Program-made: the position numbers and the translations under genes | Notes under the pieces: generated by a model | What the model was told of the DNA's origin: nothing | The model's input: the letters and a program-made list of their open reading frames with translations, nothing else | Database searches by the model: none | In this document: piece after piece, positions 7,878-16,017 of the stretch | Layout: each line of letters opens with the position of its first letter | Position numbering within the stretch: the stretch's first letter is position 1 | NCBI GenBank assembly: GCA_019459285.1 | Contig: JAIBEL010000030.1 | Span: 1 to 64,000 of the forward strand | DNA from: Rhizobium sp. | Lineage (GTDB): Bacteria; Pseudomonadota; Gammaproteobacteria; Burkholderiales; Thiobacillaceae | Length of the DNA: 64,000 nt | Reading direction: 5' to 3'

Positions 7878-9098
7878 ATGGATTCCCTGATCGCCGCTGC
7901 CGCGCGCGCGCTCGTTGCCGGCGACGCGCTTGGAGCCCTCAAGCGCGTCGCGTTGCGCGACGACCCGCCGGCGCTCGCCCTGCGCGGTACCGCCATGGCC
8001 CAGCTCGGCGAATACTCGCGTGCCCGCGAACTGCTACGGCGCGCCGCCCGCGGCTTTGGCGCCCGCGAGGAAGTGGCGCACGCACGCTGCGTGGTCGCAG
8101 AAGCGGAGGTGGCGCTGGCGATGCGCGACCTCCTCGGGTCGCCGCGAACGCTGGCAACCGCGGCGGCCACACTCGAGAAGCGAGCCGATCGCGCCAATGC
8201 GCTGCACGCACGTCTGATCCTGGTGCGCCGGCTGCTCCTGCTCGGTCGCCTCGACGAGGCTGCGTCCGTCCTGTCCACGCTCGATACGCAGGGCGTGCCG
8301 CCGTCGCTGCAGGCAATCGCCGAGATGGCCGCGGCCGAGGTGGCATTGCGCTCGCTGCGCACGGCAGTAGCGCAGGCTGCACTCATGCGCGCCCTGGATG
8401 CGGCCAAACGCGCGGGCGTACCTGCACTCCTCGCCGAAGTGGCCGAGGTGCGCGCCGCGCTCGATCGTCCCGCCGCCCGGCGCGTCCACGCGGACCACGA
8501 GCATCCCCTGCGCCTCGACGAGGTGGAAGCCCTGTTCGCCTCGGGCGCGCTGGTGGTCGACGCCTGCCGCCACGGCCTGCGCACCGGCGCGACCTGGCGG
8601 CCGCTGGCGCGCCGGCCGGTGCTGTTCGCGCTGGCACGTGCGCTCGCCGAGGCGTGGCCTGGCGATGTGAGCCGGGACACCCTGATCGCACGCGCGTTCC
8701 ACACGCGCCGGCCCGACGAGACGCACCGTGCGCGCCTGCGAGTGGAGATCGGCCGCCTGCGCGCGGTGGCCGCGCCGCTGGCGCATATCGAGGCCACCGC
8801 GCGCGGCTTCGCGCTCACGCCGGGCGGCGAGCACGCCGTAGTCGTCCTGGTGCCCCCAATCGAGGGCGACCAGGCATCGTTACTGGCGCTACTTGCCGAC
8901 GGTACGGCCTGGTCGACTTCGGCCCTCGCGCTGGCGCTCGGGGCCAGCCAGCGTTCGGTGCAGCGTGCGCTCGTCGAACTGGAGGCAGCGGGACGGGTGC
9001 GTTCGATCGGGCGTACGCGCACGCAGCGCTGGCTGGCGCCGCCACTGGCCGGATTCACGACGATCTTGTTACTCCCCGCTACGCAGCCGCTCGGTTAG
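7878..9098 (+). CDS. Predicted transcriptional regulator with TPR-like and HTH regions
   Basis: 406 residues from the ATG at 7878 (MDSLIAAAARALVAGDALG); an upstream ATG at 7830 is also in frame, and neither has a strong ribosome-binding site. Residues 1-200 are Ala/Leu/Arg-rich helical repeats of TPR character (LALRGTAMAQLGEYSRARELL). The middle holds a possible winged-helix segment, and the last 70 residues contain a clear winged HTH: WSTSALALALGASQRSVQRA followed by LVELEAAGRVRSIG. It lies 44 nt upstream of a beta-propeller gene on the same strand and could regulate it. Function is inferred from architecture only. Codon bias is extreme (GCG/CGC), producing long shadow frames on the other strand. 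Confidence 0.6.
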   Translation: MDSLIAAAARALVAGDALGALKRVALRDDPPALALRGTAMAQLGEYSRARELLRRAARGFGAREEVAHARCVVAEAEVALAMRDLLGSPRTLATAAATLEKRADRANALHARLILVRRLLLLGRLDEAASVLSTLDTQGVPPSLQAIAEMAAAEVALRSLRTAVAQAALMRALDAAKRAGVPALLAEVAEVRAALDRPAARRVHADHEHPLRLDEVEALFASGALVVDACRHGLRTGATWRPLARRPVLFALARALAEAWPGDVSRDTLIARAFHTRRPDETHRARLRVEIGRLRAVAAPLAHIEATARGFALTPGGEHAVVVLVPPIEGDQASLLALLADGTAWSTSALALALGASQRSVQRALVELEAAGRVRSIGRTRTQRWLAPPLAGFTTILLLPATQPLG

Positions 9099-9142
9099 AT
9101 TGACCTCACGGCGCCATTCCGGCGCGCCAACAGGAGCAAACG

Positions 9143-9829
9143 ATGACCACACCCCAAACCAAGACAGTCGAAACGAACCCCCAGCCGCCGGCGCGCGCCG
9201 CCGAGATCGTGCGTGAATACGGCCCCATCGCCGGCGCCGAGCACATTCACGGCGTCACCCACGACGGCCGCCGCGTCTGGGCCGCCACCGGACCCAGGCT
9301 GGTCGCCTTCGACCCCGACAGCGGCCAGCTCGCACATACGCTCGATTGCGCCGGCGACGCCGGCACCGCCTTCGACGGCACGCACCTCTACCAGATCGCC
9401 GACGCACGCATCGACAAGATCGATCCCGCCACGGGCGATGTCGTGGCGTCGATCCCGGCGCCTGGCCACGGCAGCGACTCGGGCCTCGCCTGGGCCGAAG
9501 GCAGCCTGTGGGTGGGGCAGTACCGCGACCGCAAGATCCACCAGATCGACCCGGCCACGGGCGACATCCTGCGCACCATCGAATCCAACCGCTTCGTCAC
9601 CGGCGTGACCTGGGTCGACGGCGAGCTGTGGCACGGCACCTGGGAAGACGACGGCAGCGAACTCCGCCGCATCGACCCGGAGAACGGCACAGTGCTCGAA
9701 CGGCTCGAAATGCCGCCCGGCGTCGGTGTCAGCGGGCTCGAGTCCGACGGCGCAAACCTGTTTTATTGCGGCGGCGGACCGAGCGGCAAGGTCCGTGCCG
9801 TGCGGCGCCCGAAACGGACGCAGGCGTGA
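9143..9829 (+). CDS. Beta-propeller protein resembling glutaminyl cyclases / Vgb-type lyases
   Basis: 228 residues after a good AGGAG 7 nt upstream. It has repeated blades of the pattern IDPATGDV and IDPATGDI with W-V-G-Q or W-x-G-T strands (LWVGQYRDRKIHQIDPATG; TWVDGELWHGTWEDDG). There is no signal peptide, so it is cytoplasmic. Similar blades occur in glutamine cyclotransferases, SMP-30 proteins and streptogramin lyases. The catalytic set of any one of these cannot be confirmed here, so the enzyme class is open. It is likely cotranscribed with the regulator upstream. Confidence 0.65.
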   Translation: MTTPQTKTVETNPQPPARAAEIVREYGPIAGAEHIHGVTHDGRRVWAATGPRLVAFDPDSGQLAHTLDCAGDAGTAFDGTHLYQIADARIDKIDPATGDVVASIPAPGHGSDSGLAWAEGSLWVGQYRDRKIHQIDPATGDILRTIESNRFVTGVTWVDGELWHGTWEDDGSELRRIDPENGTVLERLEMPPGVGVSGLESDGANLFYCGGGPSGKVRAVRRPKRTQA

Positions 9830-9914
9830 ACGGCTGCACACGCGGCCGTACCCGACAAATGGCTGTGCGGCTGACGTGCTTTGAATGGGACCTGGGGGAA
9901 ACAGTCTCGGCGAG

Positions 9915-9958
9915 TGAATCTGCGACAAGTGAGGCAGTCTCCACTTGCTTCAGATTCA
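9915..9958. repeat. 44-nt two-tier inverted repeat
   Basis: TGAATCTG (9915-9922) pairs with CAGATTCA (9951-9958), and inside it CAAGTG (9926-9931) pairs with CACTTG (9942-9947). The two stems are separated by a symmetric 3x3 internal loop, with a 10-nt apical loop. No T-run follows on either strand, so a simple terminator is unlikely. It could be a REP-like element or a regulatory hairpin between the propeller gene and the SnoaL-like gene. Confidence 0.6.
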
Positions 9959-10001
9959 TCTATCTGAGTAAGCTTCACGGCAACCAACGATAGGAAAAGC
10001 C

Positions 10002-10412
10002 ATGTCGGTCGAGGAGGAAGCCAAGCAGGTCGTTCGCCGCTCTGTCGAAGCGTTCAATCGCGGCGATATGAACACGTTGAGGGCCTTACTTGCAGAGGAA
10101 GCCGAGATTCAAGGTGTCTTTGGCAAGGGGCTGTTCGAGAAGATCGAGCCCATCTGGCGCCAGCTGATCGAGGGCTACACCATGCAACTCGATATCCAGA
10201 GCCTGGTTGCGGAAGGCAACGTCGTGGCGGCAAGGCACGTCGAATCAGGAAGCTTTCGTGCGCCCGCATTTGGCCATCAACCAACCGGTAAATCTTACGA
10301 ACGGGTGGGGATTGAGTGGTTCGAGATCGAAGGCGGAAAGATCAAGCGTCGCTGGGGTGCAAGGGACTCGACAGCGCAGGCCCGGCAGTTGGGAATTCCA
10401 CTGAGCGCATGA
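10002..10412 (+). CDS. SnoaL-like / NTF2-fold protein
   Basis: 136 residues with AGGA 7 nt before the ATG. The sequence has the SnoaL-like layout: N-terminal helix (AKQVVRRSVEAFNRGDMNTL), LLAEEAEI strand, central helix, then VVAARHVESGSFRAP and a final strand GIEWFEIEGGKIKRRWGARD. This cone-shaped fold is used by polyketide cyclases, ketosteroid isomerases and many uncharacterised ester cyclase proteins. No specific catalytic set can be assigned. It is a stand-alone gene with no biosynthetic cluster around it. Confidence 0.75.
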   Translation: MSVEEEAKQVVRRSVEAFNRGDMNTLRALLAEEAEIQGVFGKGLFEKIEPIWRQLIEGYTMQLDIQSLVAEGNVVAARHVESGSFRAPAFGHQPTGKSYERVGIEWFEIEGGKIKRRWGARDSTAQARQLGIPLSA

Positions 10413-10462
10413 CCCTGACGGTATCTGACTGACATAGGGCGACAGCCCATTCGCTATAGCCG

Positions 10463-10966
10463 ATGCACGCCCAAGGCTTCCCGCCCATCGCCGACGCGCA
10501 CGCGCGAATCCTGATCCTCGGCAGCCTGCCCGGCCAGGTGTCGCTCCAGCGGCAGCAGTACTACGCGCAGCCGCAGAATGCGTTCTGGAAAATCATGGGC
10601 CGTCTCTTCGGTGCGGGCCCCGAGTTGCCCTACGAGGACCGCGCGCAAGACCTGGTTCGGAACAGGATTGCGCTGTGGGACGTATGCGCCGCAGCACAGC
10701 GGCCGGGCAGCCTGGACGCCGCGATCGTGCATTCGAGCGTGGTGCCGAACGACTTCGCCGCATTCATCGCAACCCATCCCCATGTCGAGCTGATCTGCTT
10801 CAACGGCGGCAAGGCGGCCGAACTCTACCGCCGGCTCGTGCTGCCCGGCCTGCCCAACACGCGCCGCGCCATCCGATACGCAACGCTGCCCTCGACCAGC
10901 CCGGCCCATGCGGCCATGCCGTTCGAAGAAAAACTGACGCGCTGGGCGGCGGTGCTGCAGAATTGA
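10463..10966 (+). CDS. DNA-deoxyinosine (hypoxanthine) glycosylase, UDG superfamily
   Basis: 167 residues. It shows the UDG-superfamily variant motif 1 GSLPGQVSLQRQQYYAQPQN followed by FWKIMG, and motif 2 LPSTSPAHA near the C-terminus, with a central ELICFNGGKA strand. This combination is characteristic of the family annotated as DNA-deoxyinosine glycosylase, which excises deaminated adenine during base-excision repair. The length matches the family. No clear ribosome-binding site is visible before the ATG. Confidence 0.85.
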   Translation: MHAQGFPPIADAHARILILGSLPGQVSLQRQQYYAQPQNAFWKIMGRLFGAGPELPYEDRAQDLVRNRIALWDVCAAAQRPGSLDAAIVHSSVVPNDFAAFIATHPHVELICFNGGKAAELYRRLVLPGLPNTRRAIRYATLPSTSPAHAAMPFEEKLTRWAAVLQN

Positions 10967-11026
10967 CGCGTCCAACGGGCTGCATCGCTTGATGCGGCCG
11001 CGAGTCTTCCCTTCCTACACGCCGCC

Positions 11027-11857
11027 ATGCCCGCTAGCCATTCCGTCATCGTCCGCAACCTGCTCCCCCTTGCCGCTTCCGTCCTGCTGGCCATCGTGTG
11101 GTCCGGAATGGCACGTGCGGCAGAACCATCGATCGATATTGCAGTGGGCGCACAGCCGCACCGGTTCACTCGCACCGAACTGCTGAGACACCCCGCGCTT
11201 CGCAGTATCGAGATTCGGAACGATGTGGCCTACCACCGCACGATGCGCTACCAGGCGATACCGCTCTCCGCGTTGATCGCGTCATTGCCGCACGTCGAGT
11301 CGCTGCAATTCACCGCGCGCGATGGCTTTGTCGCCAATATCCCGGGCGGCCTGCTTGCCGGCGAGGCGCAGCCCTGGCTGGCCATCGAACCGGCGGATGA
11401 CGCGTGGCCGGCGCTCAAGCCGGGAAGCGGCAGTGCCGGGCCTTTCTACCTGGTGTGGCGGGCGCCGGAAAAAGCCGGCATCTCGCCCGAGCAATGGCCT
11501 TACCAGATTGCCAGGATTGCGGACGCGGCGCCGCTGGAAACGCGCTATCCGCAAATCCGGCCCAGGACGGCCGCGAACAGTGCGGAACGACGGGGGATGC
11601 AGACATTCGTGACCCACTGTGCGGCCTGCCACACCATCGATGGCGGCGGCGATGCGGCGGTGGGCCCTGACCTGAACCGGCCGTTCAACCCGACCGAATA
11701 CTTCAACGAGCCGTTCCTGCGCAAGCTGATCCGCGACCCGGCCTCGGTTCGCAATTGGGGACGGCGCAACATGCCGGGCTTCGCGCCGGCGGTGCTGAGC
11801 GAGGCGCAACTGGACGATCTGCTGGCCTATCTGCGCCAGATGGCGATGCAGCGCTGA
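11027..11857 (+). CDS. Periplasmic monohaem cytochrome c with N-terminal domain of molybdopterin-oxidoreductase type
   Basis: 276 residues. A signal peptide ends at ARAAEP near residue 33. Residues about 35-165 resemble the small oxidoreductase molybdopterin-binding-like fold (TRTELLRHPALRSIEI, GIPL-like loop, FYLVWRAPEKAG). A haem c site CAACH is at 198-202, and Met249 in NMPGF is a likely sixth ligand; the end, LSEAQLDDLLAYLRQM, is the typical last helix of class I cytochromes c. The protein is probably a periplasmic electron carrier or a redox partner of a molybdoenzyme. No partner is encoded adjacent. Confidence 0.8.
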   Translation: MPASHSVIVRNLLPLAASVLLAIVWSGMARAAEPSIDIAVGAQPHRFTRTELLRHPALRSIEIRNDVAYHRTMRYQAIPLSALIASLPHVESLQFTARDGFVANIPGGLLAGEAQPWLAIEPADDAWPALKPGSGSAGPFYLVWRAPEKAGISPEQWPYQIARIADAAPLETRYPQIRPRTAANSAERRGMQTFVTHCAACHTIDGGGDAAVGPDLNRPFNPTEYFNEPFLRKLIRDPASVRNWGRRNMPGFAPAVLSEAQLDDLLAYLRQMAMQR

Positions 11858-11951
11858 TACGCCATTCGGGCCAGGGCAATTAGAATAGCCCTATCTACCG
11901 TCCGGCTTTGCCCAGCATCGCCCCCTGCCAACTGACGCCGCTTCCCGCACC

Positions 11952-12599
11952 ATGACGACACGCCCGACTCCACTCGACGCCGCCCACTTCGACGCCAAAG
12001 CCCGCCAATGGGACGACAACCCAGTGTTCCAGGAACGCGGACTGAAGATTGCGCAGGCCATCCGGCAGGCCGTCGCCTTGAACAAACGCATGAGCGCGCT
12101 CGACTACGGCTGCGGCACGGGCCTGCTGTCCTTTCCGCTGAAGGACGAGCTCGGCGCGATCCTGATGGCGGACAGTTCGAGCGGGATGCTCGAGGTGGTG
12201 GCGGGAAAGATCGCCGCGCAGGGCGTGCCCAACATGACGCCGATGAAGCTGGATCTGCTCGCCGACCCGGCTCCGACCCGGAAATTCGACCTGATCGTCA
12301 CATCGATGACGTTGCACCATGTGCCCGACACCGGCCATATCCTGCGCATCTTCCACGATCTGCTGCATCCCGGTGGCACCCTGTGCATTGCCGACCTGGA
12401 CCAGGAGGATGGCAGCTTCCACGGAATCGGGGTCGAGGTGCATCATGGTTTTGACCGCGCCGACCTGGGGCGGCGCGCCACGCAGACGGGATTTGCCGAT
12501 GTGCGGTTCCAGACCGTGTTCAGCATTGCCAAGGCACGCGAGACCGGGACGCAGGACTATCCGGTGTTTTTGATGACCGCGCGGCGCGCGGGCGCATAG
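11952..12599 (+). CDS. Class I SAM-dependent methyltransferase
   Basis: 215 residues. SAM-binding motif I is SALDYGCGTGLLS (about 48-60). Motif II (ILMADSSSGMLEVV), the post-II region (KFDLIVTSMTLHHVPD) and motif III (LLHPGGTLCIADLD) follow at the usual spacing. The methyl acceptor is unknown. The next gene starts 15 nt downstream, so the two are probably cotranscribed. Confidence 0.85.
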   Translation: MTTRPTPLDAAHFDAKARQWDDNPVFQERGLKIAQAIRQAVALNKRMSALDYGCGTGLLSFPLKDELGAILMADSSSGMLEVVAGKIAAQGVPNMTPMKLDLLADPAPTRKFDLIVTSMTLHHVPDTGHILRIFHDLLHPGGTLCIADLDQEDGSFHGIGVEVHHGFDRADLGRRATQTGFADVRFQTVFSIAKARETGTQDYPVFLMTARRAGA

Positions 12600-12614
12600 C
12601 GAAAGGACGACGAA

Positions 12615-13031
12615 ATGGGTTTCGAATACATGTTTTTCGACGAGGTGCTACGCGACCGTTTCGTGGCGTTTGCCGCGGGGCACGGCATCGCGAGCACGAT
12701 GCGGCAGGACGAGATCGATGGCTTTGTCATCGAACTGCCGGATGGGCTTGACGACGATCTGCAGGACGCGCTCGAGGCCGAGTACGACGCGATCATGGAC
12801 GCACAGATGCTGCTCGCCGAATCGGACGAGGATCTGGTCAGCCACGCCGTCGCCGGCGTCACCGTGACGCTGTCGGACGGCACGACCCGCGCCGTCCGCA
12901 TTCCGCCCCCGATCGCCCGCCGCCTCTTCGAGCACTTCACGCCCGAGGAAGTCCACGAGATCGCCACCGCGATCGCCGAGAGCGTGGAAAATCCGATCGA
13001 CGGTCCGATCTGCCACAAACCGCCCCAATAA
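12615..13031 (+). CDS. Hypothetical acidic protein
   Basis: 138 residues with AAGGA upstream of the ATG. It is soluble and acidic (ELPDGLDDDLQDALEAEYDA), with a mixed alpha/beta N-terminal part and a C-terminal helix FTPEEVHEIATAIAESVENP. I recognise no family. The 15-nt distance from the methyltransferase gene suggests a shared transcript. Confidence 0.7.
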   Translation: MGFEYMFFDEVLRDRFVAFAAGHGIASTMRQDEIDGFVIELPDGLDDDLQDALEAEYDAIMDAQMLLAESDEDLVSHAVAGVTVTLSDGTTRAVRIPPPIARRLFEHFTPEEVHEIATAIAESVENPIDGPICHKPPQ

Positions 13032-13150
13032 ATGTCCCTCGGGGCACCCGGAAAAATCGCCCCGATCCGGCCATGATCGATGGCTGAAATGGCGCGATAC
13101 GCTAGACTGTGCCCGATAGCTGCACGACCAGAACATACGCTGTCCCCTAG

Positions 13151-14287
13151 ATGAACCCCTCGTTGCTCATTTTCATTATTTCCTTCTTCGTGGCACTGGC
13201 CATGAGCGGGATCCTGCTGATCATTGCGCAGACCTATCCCAAAACCATTCGGGGCCTGCGCGAATGGAGTCTGGCTGCGCTGGCCATCGCGCTGTGTTTT
13301 CCGCTCTTCATCGCACGGGACCATATCCCGGACATGCTGAGCATCATCCTGGCCAACCTGACGCTGTTGCTCGCCTTCATGGCGATGAACATCGGCACCC
13401 GGAAGTTCGCCGGCACGCCGCCGAAGTACAACCGGGTACTGCTGGCCCTGTTCGTGCTGCTGTTCATGGGGCTGTTTGTCTGGTTCACGTATGTCCAGCC
13501 CGACATCCGGATGCGCGTCGGAACCATGGTCCTCTTCACGCTCATCGTCGTTCTGGATCAGCTCTTACTCGTGCTGCGCGCCTTGCCCAGAACGATGGGG
13601 CGCCATATCCTGGTCTCGTCGCTGGCGATCATGATCGTTTCGCGGCTGATCCGTCTTGGCGCCCTGCTCATCGGTTTCGCCCCCCCGACCGGGGTGTTTG
13701 ACGCGTCGGCCTCGCAGCTTGTCTATATCGCGATCCCTGCCCTCACGATTCCGCTCGGCACGATCAGCCTGATCATGCTCGCGTCGGAAAAGCTGCGGCA
13801 CGACCTGGAGTTCATCAGCCGCCACGACGGCCTGACCAAATGCCTCAACAAGAATGCGGCGATGGAAGCGCTCGAGCGGGAGATCGCCCATAGCCGGCGT
13901 CATGGCAACAAGCTGGCGATCATGCTGTTCGATCTGGACAACTTCAAGGATATCAACGACACGCATGGCCACCTCGAAGGCGACAGGATCCTGGTCGAGT
14001 TCGCAAAAAAGGTCAAAGCTTCGCTTCGGGCGTCGGACCAGCTCACGCGTTTCGGGGGAGATGAATTCATGGCCATTCTCCCTGACGCCGATCTCGAACA
14101 GGCCCGGCTTGTTGCCAATCGATTTCAGGAGGCTGGAAGGGAAAGCCAGCCCATCGCCTGGTCGGTCAGTATCGGCATTTCGGCATGGCTGGATCCGGAC
14201 GACTCCCTGGATGCCTTGCTGACCCGTGCCGACAAAGCCCTGTACAAATCCAAGGCGCTTGGGCGGAATCAGACGCAATCCATCTGA
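13151..14287 (+). CDS. Membrane-anchored diguanylate cyclase
   Basis: 378 residues. About six transmembrane helices occupy residues 1-210, in the style of a small integral-membrane sensor. A GGDEF domain follows: DGLTKCLNKNAAMEALEREI at its start, FDLDNFKDINDTHGH in the substrate-binding strand and the intact catalytic motif GGDEF at 302-306. RASD, five residues before the GGDEF, is a canonical inhibitory I-site (RxxD). It is therefore expected to make c-di-GMP from GTP, with product feedback. The N-terminal sensor lacks a recognisable named domain. The gene appears monocistronic. Confidence 0.9.
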   Translation: MNPSLLIFIISFFVALAMSGILLIIAQTYPKTIRGLREWSLAALAIALCFPLFIARDHIPDMLSIILANLTLLLAFMAMNIGTRKFAGTPPKYNRVLLALFVLLFMGLFVWFTYVQPDIRMRVGTMVLFTLIVVLDQLLLVLRALPRTMGRHILVSSLAIMIVSRLIRLGALLIGFAPPTGVFDASASQLVYIAIPALTIPLGTISLIMLASEKLRHDLEFISRHDGLTKCLNKNAAMEALEREIAHSRRHGNKLAIMLFDLDNFKDINDTHGHLEGDRILVEFAKKVKASLRASDQLTRFGGDEFMAILPDADLEQARLVANRFQEAGRESQPIAWSVSIGISAWLDPDDSLDALLTRADKALYKSKALGRNQTQSI

Positions 14288-14478
14288 AGCGCCACCCGAT
14301 GGGGCCACGGACCCACCTGATTGCAAAAGAACGCCCTATGTTCGCCAACGTACAGAGGGGGGCAACGCTTTGGCCTATCCTTAATTGTCGGCTTAGCGAA
14401 GCATCCCGGAAAACAAGCATTCTGCTTTCAGGGTACGCCATCAGCTTTGCTCGAACTCACATTAATAGGAGATCAAAC

Positions 14479-15135
14479 ATGCGTACAACCCCTTTACTTG
14501 TTAGCACCCTCGGAGCAATCCTGATGTCTGCCGGGGTTGTGACTGCATACGCAGCAGAAGGCGTTTTCTACGATCCGTCCAATGCCGCCAGCCCGACCGG
14601 AAAAACGATCGGCTATGAGCTATACAGGACGATCGGCTGTCCGGGCCGGCAGCTTTTGGATACCCCCTGCCCGGTGCCTGCACCGCCTGCGGCGGTCACT
14701 GCAGCGGCCGAACCCGCGCCTGCGCCCGAGCCGGCTTATGTCGCACCGCCCACGCCTGCGCCGGCCGCCTATGTCGCCCCCGTGCCCATGCCGCCGCAGA
14801 AACTCGTGCTGGAAGGCGTGAATTTTGATTTCGACAAGGCCACGCTGCGACAGGAAGATATCGCCATCATCGACAAGGATGTCACCGGTCTGGACAAATG
14901 GGGCAATGTGAACATCGAAGTTGCCGGCCACACGGACAGCCGAGGCAGTGACAAATACAACATGAAGCTGTCCCAGCGGCGCGCAGAAGCCGTTCGCAAC
15001 TACTTAATCAGCAAAGGCATCGCCGCAGACCGGCTGACCGCCAAGGGCTACGGGGAGTCCCAGCCGATTGCCGACAATGCCACGGACGAGGGGCGCTTCA
15101 AGAACCGTCGTGTCGAACTGATAGAACAACGCTGA
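14479..15135 (+). CDS. OmpA-family outer-membrane lipoprotein-like protein
   Basis: 218 residues from the ATG at 14479, which has AGGAG 7 nt upstream. Layout: signal peptide ending at AYAAEG; a short region with two cysteines (IGCPGRQLLDTPCPV) that may form a disulfide; a flexible Pro/Ala linker (residues about 65-110); and a C-terminal OmpA domain with NFDFDKATLR, VAGHTDSRGSDKYNMKLSQR and the final FKNRRVELIEQ. The OmpA domain anchors proteins to peptidoglycan. There is no barrel, so the N-terminal part is periplasmic. Confidence 0.88.
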   Translation: MRTTPLLVSTLGAILMSAGVVTAYAAEGVFYDPSNAASPTGKTIGYELYRTIGCPGRQLLDTPCPVPAPPAAVTAAAEPAPAPEPAYVAPPTPAPAAYVAPVPMPPQKLVLEGVNFDFDKATLRQEDIAIIDKDVTGLDKWGNVNIEVAGHTDSRGSDKYNMKLSQRRAEAVRNYLISKGIAADRLTAKGYGESQPIADNATDEGRFKNRRVELIEQR

Positions 15136-15159
15136 TTGATTCGTTTCAGTTGACGCGTC

Positions 15160-15187
15160 TGCGGGGATTTCGGTCCCCGCATTATTT
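15160..15187 (+). terminator. Intrinsic terminator of the ompA-like gene
   Basis: TGCGGGGA and TCCCCGCA form a perfect 8-bp stem with loop TTTCGG, followed by TTATTT. It lies 25 nt after the stop codon. Confidence 0.85.
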
Positions 15188-15533
15188 GGTGTGGGCCGAT
15201 CGCATGCAGGTACACGATGCCCGTACAGGCCTCCCGGCCCATAGTGGAATTGATCTCGAATCCGCCCGTGCAAATCGTGACCATGGTTGTCGACGTTTCG
15301 TGAACAAACAGGAGCGCTCCCGGTCGAATTTGCCTGAATTCGGATCGCCGACTCGACACCGTCCGCATCTGGGCTATCTTGGGTGAAAGAAGGACTCAAC
15401 CCCACCTAGTAGTACAAATAAACCTGTCTATAGTGGTACAGACGTTAAAGTTTGTTCCGCACCAGCCGTAATCATCAGGCCAGTCAGCCCCCGCCGTGCG
15501 CCGCTGGCCATCTCGATAACCAGGAGATATGCC
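15188..15533. other. Intergenic region without a gene
   Basis: 346 nt between the ompA terminator and the next gene. No ORF with coding character is visible. The last 150 nt are less GC-rich and contain CCTAGTAGTAC and CTGTCTATAGTGGTACAGAC, the latter with a short inverted repeat CTGT/ACAG. This probably carries the promoter and an operator for the gene at 15534, but I cannot assign a factor. Confidence 0.4.
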
Positions 15534-16010
15534 ATGCGCAACATGCAATATCTGACTTCCAAACATCGGATCGGTGTCACGACACCGGCCAGGCTGGAAC
15601 AGCGGGCGGATACATCCGAGGATCTGGTTGCAGCGGCAGTGGACGCACTGAACGAGATGGGAAACATCACGGCCCATCAATGTTTTACTCATCCCGAGAC
15701 CTTGACCGAAGACAGGATCACGGCCTATGCTCTGGCGCTGATGCGCCTGCGCGAATGCGCCAGCACGGCAGGTTTCGATCGCCTGGTGAATGCCTGTGAC
15801 GCGCTCGCGGTGACGGTATCCCGCCTGATCGAGGATCGAAGCTGCATCTGCCGCGACAAATGCGAGGCGCTGACGCGCTTTGTCGGGCACGCGAAAACGA
15901 TGATCCAGATGTCCATTGAACGCGCCAAACGTTGCACGCTGCCCGTTCCTGAAATCCCCACGCCTTCCGACAGAGTGAACGTCGAGCGCAACGTGCGCGC
16001 CTCGCTCTAA
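15534..16010 (+). CDS. Hypothetical cysteine-containing helical protein
   Basis: 158 residues with AGGAG 7 nt before the ATG. The protein is mainly helical and soluble. Its middle holds the cluster SCICRDKCEALTRF, three cysteines in a C-x-C-x(3)-C arrangement, with another cysteine in KRCTLP further on and two earlier (ALRECAST-like and VNACDAL contexts). This could bind a metal or form disulfides, though no signal peptide is present. I recognise no family. It is convergent with the LysR gene, 7 nt away. Confidence 0.65.
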   Translation: MRNMQYLTSKHRIGVTTPARLEQRADTSEDLVAAAVDALNEMGNITAHQCFTHPETLTEDRITAYALALMRLRECASTAGFDRLVNACDALAVTVSRLIEDRSCICRDKCEALTRFVGHAKTMIQMSIERAKRCTLPVPEIPTPSDRVNVERNVRASL

Positions 16011-16017
16011 GCGCAGA

